A DNA stretch of 64,000 nt from Promethearchaeota archaeon (GTDB lineage Archaea > Asgardarchaeota > Lokiarchaeia > Sigyniarchaeales > SOKP01), in NCBI GenBank assembly GCA_016839705.1, contig JAEOTR010000030.1:39084-103083 (forward strand), given 5' to 3'. Position 1 is the stretch's first letter. The number at the start of each line of letters is the position of its first letter. Under the pieces are notes generated by a model. It had not been told where the DNA came from and searched no databases. It saw only the letters and a list, made by a program, of their open reading frames with translations. The translations under genes were made by a program, and so were the position numbers. Positions 62,613 to 64,000 of the stretch are shown here, piece by piece.

Positions 62613-63530
62613 GTGAATATTGAATATTTAAGAAATTTTATCCTTTTAACACAATATAAAAGTTTCTCGAAATTAGCACGAGAACTTCCACTTTCTCAGA
62701 GTACATTATCACATCAAATATCACAGTTAGAAAAAGATTTTGGTGGGGTTGTTTTGATTGATAGGTCAACAAAAAAATTTGAATTAACTAAAGCAGGAAC
62801 ATTATTACTTAACCACGCTAGGCAGATAATAGATTTATATGATAGATGTAAATTTGAAATTTCTAAATTTCAAGATCAAATGATTGAAGATATTGTCATA
62901 TCTGCATCTACAACTCCTGGTTCGCACATTTTACCACGATATATAGCAGAATTTCGAAGTAAAAACTCAAACGTAAACTTTAAAATAATAATTAATAATT
63001 CTCAGAAGTCTATTGAAAATTTGAAGAATGGAATGGCAGATTTCGCGGGAATTGGCAGTTTTATGAATTATAGTGAGAAAGAATTCGAATACATCATGAT
63101 TGGGGAAGATAAGTTAAAGTTTATATGTTCTCCTAATCATGAATTGATTAAAGATACTAATCTGGTGGAATTTGAAGATCTTCTCAAATTTCCTTTTATA
63201 TGGAGAGAAAAAGGCTCAGGAATGAGAGGAACCTTCGAACAACAATTTCCAGACTACAAAAAATTACAAATTGAGTTAGAAATAAATGACAACGATTCAA
63301 TTATTTCAACTGTAAGCGATTCTAATTATGTTAGCATAATGAGTGAAATCATGATTGACAAAGCAGAATCTGCAGGATTAATAAAATCATTGATAATTAA
63401 TGATTATCCTCTAATAGCTAAAAGACCTTTATACTTTGTTAGACTAAAAAATAAGGATTTAAGTAATTTAAAAGAGAAATTTTGGGATGAAATCGAATCA
63501 AAAGCGAAAAAAATAGGAGAAAATATTTAA
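62613..63530 (+). CDS. LysR-type transcription regulator
   Basis: About 305 residues. The N-terminal winged helix (NFILLTQYKSFSKLARELPL and SQSTLSHQISQLEKDFGG) is typical, followed by a periplasmic-binding-type effector domain in two lobes (VISASTTPGSHILPRYIAEF, then FICSPNHEL and a final NDNDSIISTVSD). GTG 62613 is chosen because the family start is M-N-I-E-Y-L-R-N-F and GAAGG lies upstream; an ATG at 62583 has no ribosome site. LysR proteins usually control the divergent gene, here the DsrE-TusA pair, in response to a small molecule. Confidence 0.88.
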   Translation: MNIEYLRNFILLTQYKSFSKLARELPLSQSTLSHQISQLEKDFGGVVLIDRSTKKFELTKAGTLLLNHARQIIDLYDRCKFEISKFQDQMIEDIVISASTTPGSHILPRYIAEFRSKNSNVNFKIIINNSQKSIENLKNGMADFAGIGSFMNYSEKEFEYIMIGEDKLKFICSPNHELIKDTNLVEFEDLLKFPFIWREKGSGMRGTFEQQFPDYKKLQIELEINDNDSIISTVSDSNYVSIMSEIMIDKAESAGLIKSLIINDYPLIAKRPLYFVRLKNKDLSNLKEKFWDEIESKAKKIGENI

Positions 63531-64000
63531 AACTTAATATCATCTACCTTTTTCATGTGTCTAATTGCTTGAATAGAGTAAATTATACTCGTGATAATAG
63601 CATGAACACAAATTGAAAAAATTGCATATTCAAAATGACCTAAAATACCAAAAATTAAGATATGCAAAGTATAAATATTTCTTCTTCCATCAAATTTTCG
63701 AAAGATTTGATCAAATCGGCTACTATCAGCTAGAGTAATCCCCATTACTTCTTTATATTGCATAGAACAATGTCGATTAAAAGAATCCATTAGAAGTGTT
63801 ATAATTAAAACAATAATAACATATACAGAAACAATTATAAAATACGCTCCAAGCCCTATTCCCACATAAATCGATTGCTCATATAACTGATCAAATGAGT
63901 GTTCCATGTGCCCTGCTTTACTTTCTTTCATTCTCAAACGAGCGAGTTTACCATCTACACCATCTAAAATATTAATGAGGATTAATAAAATAAGACCGAT
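63527..64000 (-). CDS. CDP-alcohol phosphatidyltransferase family protein (5' end outside the window)
   Basis: 157 residues of a protein whose start lies beyond 64000. ILDGVDGKLARLRMKES is the start of the CDP-alcohol phosphatidyltransferase motif (D-G-x-D-G-x-x-A-R-x8-G-x3-D-x3-D). After it this protein reads AGHMEHSFDQLYE, so the third conserved Asp is His and the fourth Asp is shifted by one. Several membrane helices follow. Such enzymes join CDP-activated lipids to an alcohol such as inositol or glycerol phosphate. The altered motif may mean a different substrate or loss of activity. It overlaps the LysR gene end by four bases, convergent. Confidence 0.8.
   Translation of the reverse strand: MGLILLILINILDGVDGKLARLRMKESKAGHMEHSFDQLYEQSIYVGIGLGAYFIIVSVYVIIVLIITLLMDSFNRHCSMQYKEVMGITLADSSRFDQIFRKFDGRRNIYTLHILIFGILGHFEYAIFSICVHAIITSIIYSIQAIRHMKKVDDIKF

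Overview
The window looks like an Asgard archaeon, most probably a lokiarchaeon. The DNA is very AT-rich and gene-dense, most genes have Shine-Dalgarno sites, and TTG starts are common. The gene content is archaeal: CDC48, the proteasome-activating nucleotidase PAN, archaemetzincin, pyruvoyl-dependent arginine decarboxylase, deoxyhypusine-synthase-family proteins, a CODH/ACS delta subunit, a tetrahydromethanopterin-type dehydrogenase, and TrmB- and ArsR-type regulators. It also carries protein types that are abundant in Asgard genomes: roadblock/longin-like domains, long coiled coils and a TPR protein with a longin-like tail. The lineage is inferred from content; no rRNA is present.

Layout. 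0-3.3 kb: CDF-like transporter and a GH2 glycosidase. 4.0-8.7 kb: a one-carbon/redox group, in which a lipoamide dehydrogenase sits between a small orphan protein and a fusion of that same domain to an MtdB-like dehydrogenase. 8.8-12.1 kb: ICMT-like methyltransferase, MBL hydrolase, membrane protein. 12.2-16.5 kb: two related histidine kinases and a second lipoamide-dehydrogenase-like flavoprotein. 16.7-18.5 kb: solitary Eco57I/TaqI-like DNA methyltransferase. 18.6-22.9 kb: Hsp20-CDC48-ArsR-metallopeptidase. 22.9-28.7 kb: response regulator, polyferredoxin, tRNA-Pro(UGG), PAS kinase, archaemetzincin, ADP-ribosylglycohydrolase. 28.9-30.6 kb: dapA-dapB. 30.7-39.2 kb: a less conserved region with coiled-coil paralogues (one decayed), tiny membrane and acidic proteins, a frameshifted CorA, an ArsB/NhaD-type permease overlapping a roadblock-like gene, and MobA. 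39.9-43.3 kb: small coiled-coil protein, methyltransferase/ATP-grasp fusion, PAN. 44.6-47.5 kb: two tandem deoxyhypusine-synthase-family genes opposite pdaD. 47.7-49.3 kb: SET protein and a broken CPBP protease. 49.4-51.6 kb: dapF-lysA. 51.7-57.0 kb: TrmB regulator, surface protein, acyl-CoA ligase, TPR-longin protein. 57.4-64 kb: cdhD, a methyltransferase, corrinoid protein plus MtaA-like methyltransferase, TusA/DsrE sulfur-relay proteins, a LysR regulator and a truncated CDP-alcohol phosphatidyltransferase.

How the genes fit together. CdhD, the MtdB-like enzyme, the corrinoid/MtaA-like pair and the polyferredoxin point to a tetrahydropterin- and corrinoid-based Wood-Ljungdahl metabolism. 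DapA, DapB, DapF and LysA give a diaminopimelate route to lysine. PdaD (agmatine) beside two deoxyhypusine-synthase-family enzymes suggests linked polyamine/hypusine chemistry. CDC48 and PAN both end in a hydrophobic-Tyr-X tail, the docking signature for the 20S proteasome.

Most notable observations: (1) several genes appear to start at an ATA codon placed 7 nt after a Shine-Dalgarno motif, most clearly the response regulator; (2) a small coiled-coil protein, an ATP-grasp ligase fused to a methyltransferase, and PAN are consecutive; (3) an uncharacterised domain occurs both alone and fused to an MtdB-like enzyme, flanking lipoamide dehydrogenase; (4) a +1 frameshift at an A9 run in corA, and several decaying genes. 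All of this was read by eye; no homology search was run.
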